Shown here in pieces: positions 61,361-64,000 of a stretch of DNA of 64,000 nt. The notes under the pieces are model-generated. The model was not told where the DNA came from, ran no database searches, and was given only the letters and a program-made list of their open reading frames with translations. Numbering within the stretch: position 1 is the first letter of the stretch; each line of letters starts with the position of its first letter. The position numbers were made by a program, and so were the translations under genes. The DNA is from Ramazzottius varieornatus (Eukaryota; Tardigrada; Eutardigrada; Parachela; Ramazzottiidae): positions 310,001 through 374,000 of the forward strand of contig BDGG01000005.1 of NCBI GenBank assembly GCA_001949185.1, given 5' to 3'.

Positions 61361-62583
61361 ACTCACGCAGCAGCAAGTGCGCCAACCATCCAGACGTTAG
61401 TTGTAACAGTTCATTGATATTGATTTCTTCTGTTTTTAGGCTACACGTTCCAGAAAATGCCCTTTATCACCGACATCGCTCTGAAACCAGAGTTTTTCAG
61501 GACCGCCCCAATGAAATGCCTTCGTTTCTTTAAAGAATTCAAGGTTTAATTATTTCAAAAAATTTAATGGATATTTAATTTCTGTATCGAGCAGAACTTT
61601 CTCCATACAGGGATCAGAGCAATGCAGTGTTTTTCAAGACACCGTATTGCAATTCAGAGTAAGTGCGATGGGCAGCTGCTGGACGCGACCTCAACTGAAG
61701 CATTGGTTAGTTGTTCGTAACGTTACAATGCCTTAAAAAGATCGAAACTCAACCTCGTATCACCTCCATCCGTAAACAAAAATTCCCACGCTGGAAAATC
61801 TCAGAAAGGTTCATGTGTGAATCGCCAAATTGCAAAGTTTACCATGGGCAAATAAAATCACTCACATTGGTGAAGTCGAAACTCGAGTTATTTTATGTCG
61901 TTATCACTTATCTACCCTGTTCTGTCTCCAAGTGATCCGGTAATCTCAAATGATAGATGGTGTAAGTCTAAAGTAAATGAAGTAATGTCTCACTAAGTAA
62001 ACGTGTTCTGCATTGTCGGTTCGATGGAGCTTCCCAATCCACCACTCACAGGTAAGTCACGCCCCGTGCACATAGCTGATCCTCCCTCGACTTGATGCAT
62101 TTTCATGTTAACCAATGAGGCGATTTGCTCTATTTTTGAAATTTCTGTTTTTACCTCTATTTGGGCGGAGTTACATTATCCAATCCCAATGGAGAATCCT
62201 ACGTCATCCAACTCTCCTCGTGATTTTCCATCAGAATTTTAGTAAATTTTGCACGTGTATCACTCTGGCACTGCTGCAATCAGACTGTCAGAGTAATCAG
62301 TTGTCATATCAGTTATCACATCCATAATTCCAAAATACCTCTTCGCTACGAATCCAGATCTTATCTTCATTTTGACTTTGTCTTCTGTTTGCAGGGTATC
62401 GAGGAGGGTTGAATCTACTTTCCCGACATCTACAGCGTCATCGACCACCGCAGCTTACTGTTTACCTTTCCTTGTTGGAAGTACGGACCACGCTGTTTCC
62501 CAACTGGTGACTGGCGCTTCCTGATACCATATTCTTTCGAACAAACCTCGACTACCTTCTGGAGCGAGACACCAGAAGTTGAA

Positions 62584-63354
62584 ATGGAAGCTGATCCAGC
62601 TCAAGAAGATTCCTGCACTCCTCCTCTGCGCGCCTTCGACCCGTCGGTGTTCTTGGGAGAAGAATCCGTGAGACGGAATCATCCGCTCGTGATTAATTTC
62701 CACAGGGATGTTCTCCCTGCAGCCGTCGACGTGGTAAGGGCAGCGTTTCGACAGTACGCAGGAAGTCCGCTGGCCGTAGCGTTCAACGGAGGCAAAGACT
62801 GTACTGTTTTACTGGACCTGGTTATTCGCACTTTCCGCGAATTTAGCTCGGAAGAAGATCTTTCTCATCAGTCGGTACCTATCCTGGCAGTATATTTCCG
62901 CAGTCGGCCGCAGTTCCCCGAAGTTGAAAAGTTCATACAGGAAAAGATTCGCGAACTCGACATTCCGCTGGAAATATACGACGGTGACTTGAAGGAGTCT
63001 CTCGGGAAGTTCGTGCAAAGCCATCCTTCCGTTAAAGGTATATTTATGGGCACGCGCAGTGGTGATCCGCGTTCGCAACACTTGGAAGCCTTTAGTCCGA
63101 CAGATCCGTCCTGGCCACCCATCATGAGGATTTTGCCTTTGCTGAAAATGTCTTACCATAACATTTGGCTTTATTTACTAGACTTCAAAGTTTCTTATTG
63201 CAAAATGTATGATAATGGTTATAGCTCAATAGGCTGGAAATACAATACTTTTGTAAATCCGAAACTTGTTTTAAACCATGTGGACGGAAGAACCGAGTAT
63301 AAACCTGCGTATTTGCTTGAAGATTCTGATGAGGAAAGGTTATACCGAAAATAA
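62584..63354 (+). CDS. FAD synthase (FMN adenylyltransferase, PAPS-reductase domain)
   Basis: A single exon of 256 residues. The PP-loop-like motif AVAFNGGKDCTVLLDL (about residues 65-80), AVYFRSRPQFPEVEKFI, FMGTRSGDPRS, MRILPLLKMSYHNIW and YSSIGWKYNT match the catalytic PAPS-reductase domain of eukaryotic FAD synthase. The family signatures are an FNGGKDC-type loop and GTRR/GTRSGD with a downstream SIGxxxxT. The enzyme makes FAD from FMN and ATP. Vertebrate FLAD1 has an extra N-terminal molybdopterin-binding domain; none is encoded upstream here, so this is a single-domain form as in yeast FAD1. The gene has no intron, unlike most of its neighbours. The start ATG follows a frame without other recognisable sequence. 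Confidence 0.93.
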   Translation: MEADPAQEDSCTPPLRAFDPSVFLGEESVRRNHPLVINFHRDVLPAAVDVVRAAFRQYAGSPLAVAFNGGKDCTVLLDLVIRTFREFSSEEDLSHQSVPILAVYFRSRPQFPEVEKFIQEKIRELDIPLEIYDGDLKESLGKFVQSHPSVKGIFMGTRSGDPRSQHLEAFSPTDPSWPPIMRILPLLKMSYHNIWLYLLDFKVSYCKMYDNGYSSIGWKYNTFVNPKLVLNHVDGRTEYKPAYLLEDSDEERLYRK

Positions 63355-63745
63355 AAAACTAGGGTCACTTTTCATGTTTTATCCTAATGATGCTTGAAGG
63401 ACTAGAGCGTTAAATTTGAGGTTCATTAACAGAATGAGAACCTTTGTACTTCCGCCCTATGGTAAACATATGACCTTCCGTCTGCAGGTGTGTGAAAGAC
63501 TAGCCCAAGCACGTCGAATGATCAAATGTATTCACACTCGGAAAACTTTATTCTTCGACGGAAAACTTCATTCACTTACTGACTTACCGAATGGCGATAA
63601 AAACGCGAGAAAAGATCGCACAAATCTTTAAAACGGAAGAATGTACTAGTAAAAAAAAAGCACATGAACTTCAAGAGTAGGCTCGTCGTTCGAAAGTCTG
63701 GTGGAGAAACATAATCACAAACATGCTTGGCTCAAACAGACGCGC
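63355..63745. other. Convergent intergenic region
   Basis: Holds the 3' ends of FAD synthase and the protein disulfide isomerase gene. No other feature. Confidence 0.5.
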
Positions 63746-64000
63746 TCAAAGTTCGGTCTTATTTTTAACTGCCTTGCCATTGCGATCGAATCCTTGCAAT
63801 TTGTTTGTGGATTCCTTCGCTAAGTACTTAATGAAATCATCGACTTCGCGAGCTCCATTGTACGTTCTGGGGTTCTTCTTGTCTCCTTTAGGAGCGAAGT
63901 AAATGGTGGGGAAGCCGCGAACGTCGTAGGTACTTGGCACGTCGTTGGCAGTGGCGTCCATCTTGGCAATGGTGATTTCGGGTTCGTTCTTCAGCTTCTC
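63746..64000 (-). CDS. Protein disulfide isomerase (PDIA3/ERp57-like), C-terminal part
   Basis: About 84 residues are visible; the gene continues beyond the right edge. The second half of a thioredoxin domain reads [20 protein letters not shown], then [11 protein letters not shown] with the conserved cis-proline, then [20 protein letters not shown]. This matches the last (a') domain of PDIA3/PDIA4. The chain ends KNKTEL, a KDEL-type ER retrieval signal. The CGHC active site lies outside the window. The enzyme forms and rearranges disulfides in ER clients. Confidence 0.93.
   Translation of the reverse strand, partial: EKLKNEPEITIAKMDATANDVPSTYDVRGFPTIYFAPKGDKKNPRTYNGAREVDDFIKYLAKESTNKLQGFDRNGKAVKNKTEL

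Larger units (their letters stand above)
58243..62583. other. 4.3 kb gene-free region with GC-rich repeats
   Basis: No exon supported on either strand. It holds four GCAGCGCAGC/GCTGCGCTGC-rich blocks (family C), and A/T-rich stretches between them. The right end, about 62300-62583, should hold the FAD synthase promoter. Confidence 0.6.

Overview
The window is nuclear DNA of an invertebrate animal. Its genes are split by short introns with GT-AG borders, mostly 60-300 bases, and they encode animal-specific families: integrin alpha, ladybird and FoxB transcription factors, exostosin and STAM. The compact layout and a strongly diverged Skp1 fit an ecdysozoan such as a tardigrade, but nothing in the sequence proves the phylum. 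I rebuilt gene models by hand from open frames, splice signals and remembered family sequences; no search was run.

Layout. 1-4335 (-): a disordered protein of unknown function, running off the left edge. 5243-6643 (-): CIR1, head to head with 7173-13180 (+) SF3B1. 13929-18910 (+): integrin alpha. 18911-22447: no gene seen. 22448-24091 (-): ladybird homeobox gene. 26316-30747 (+): SLC13 sodium/carboxylate transporter. 31123-31851 (+) Skp1-like and 31879-33226 (-) CCDC157 are tail to tail. 33771-36095 (+): exostosin. 36413-36994 and 38209-38755 (-): two paralogous small secreted cysteine-rich proteins. 39479-41614 (-): DUF4139 protein. 41615-44894: repeat-rich, with a 650-base foldback element and a 613-base hAT-like MITE. 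44895-46171 (+): WDR5. 46817-48306 (+): endophilin-B, converging on 48453-50840 (-) STAM. 53454-54353 (-): FoxB. 55737-57081 (-): NAP1. 57686-58242 (-): unrecognised protein. 58243-62583: no gene, with GC-rich repeats. 62584-63354 (+): FAD synthase. 63746-64000 (-): C-terminus of a protein disulfide isomerase, cut by the right edge.

The most interesting signal is two families of short hairpin elements that sit almost only inside introns. Family A is 55-70 bases with arms around CAAGTGGCGCACGTTT; nine copies were found and eight lie in introns. Family B is about 50-65 bases with arms ACCTGCATAC/GTATGCAGGT; seven copies or clusters were found and six lie in introns. They look like tiny MITEs or introner-like elements. 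Other points are an integrin alpha tail carrying NPVY and YEEI motifs, an exostosin whose second catalytic domain has RDD where DED is expected, two GC-AG introns, and a disturbed reading frame in the DUF4139 gene.

The genes do not form one pathway. The SF3B1/CIR1 pair shares a promoter region and a nuclear-speckle theme. Endophilin-B and STAM, both membrane-traffic proteins, converge with 3' ends about 150 bases apart.
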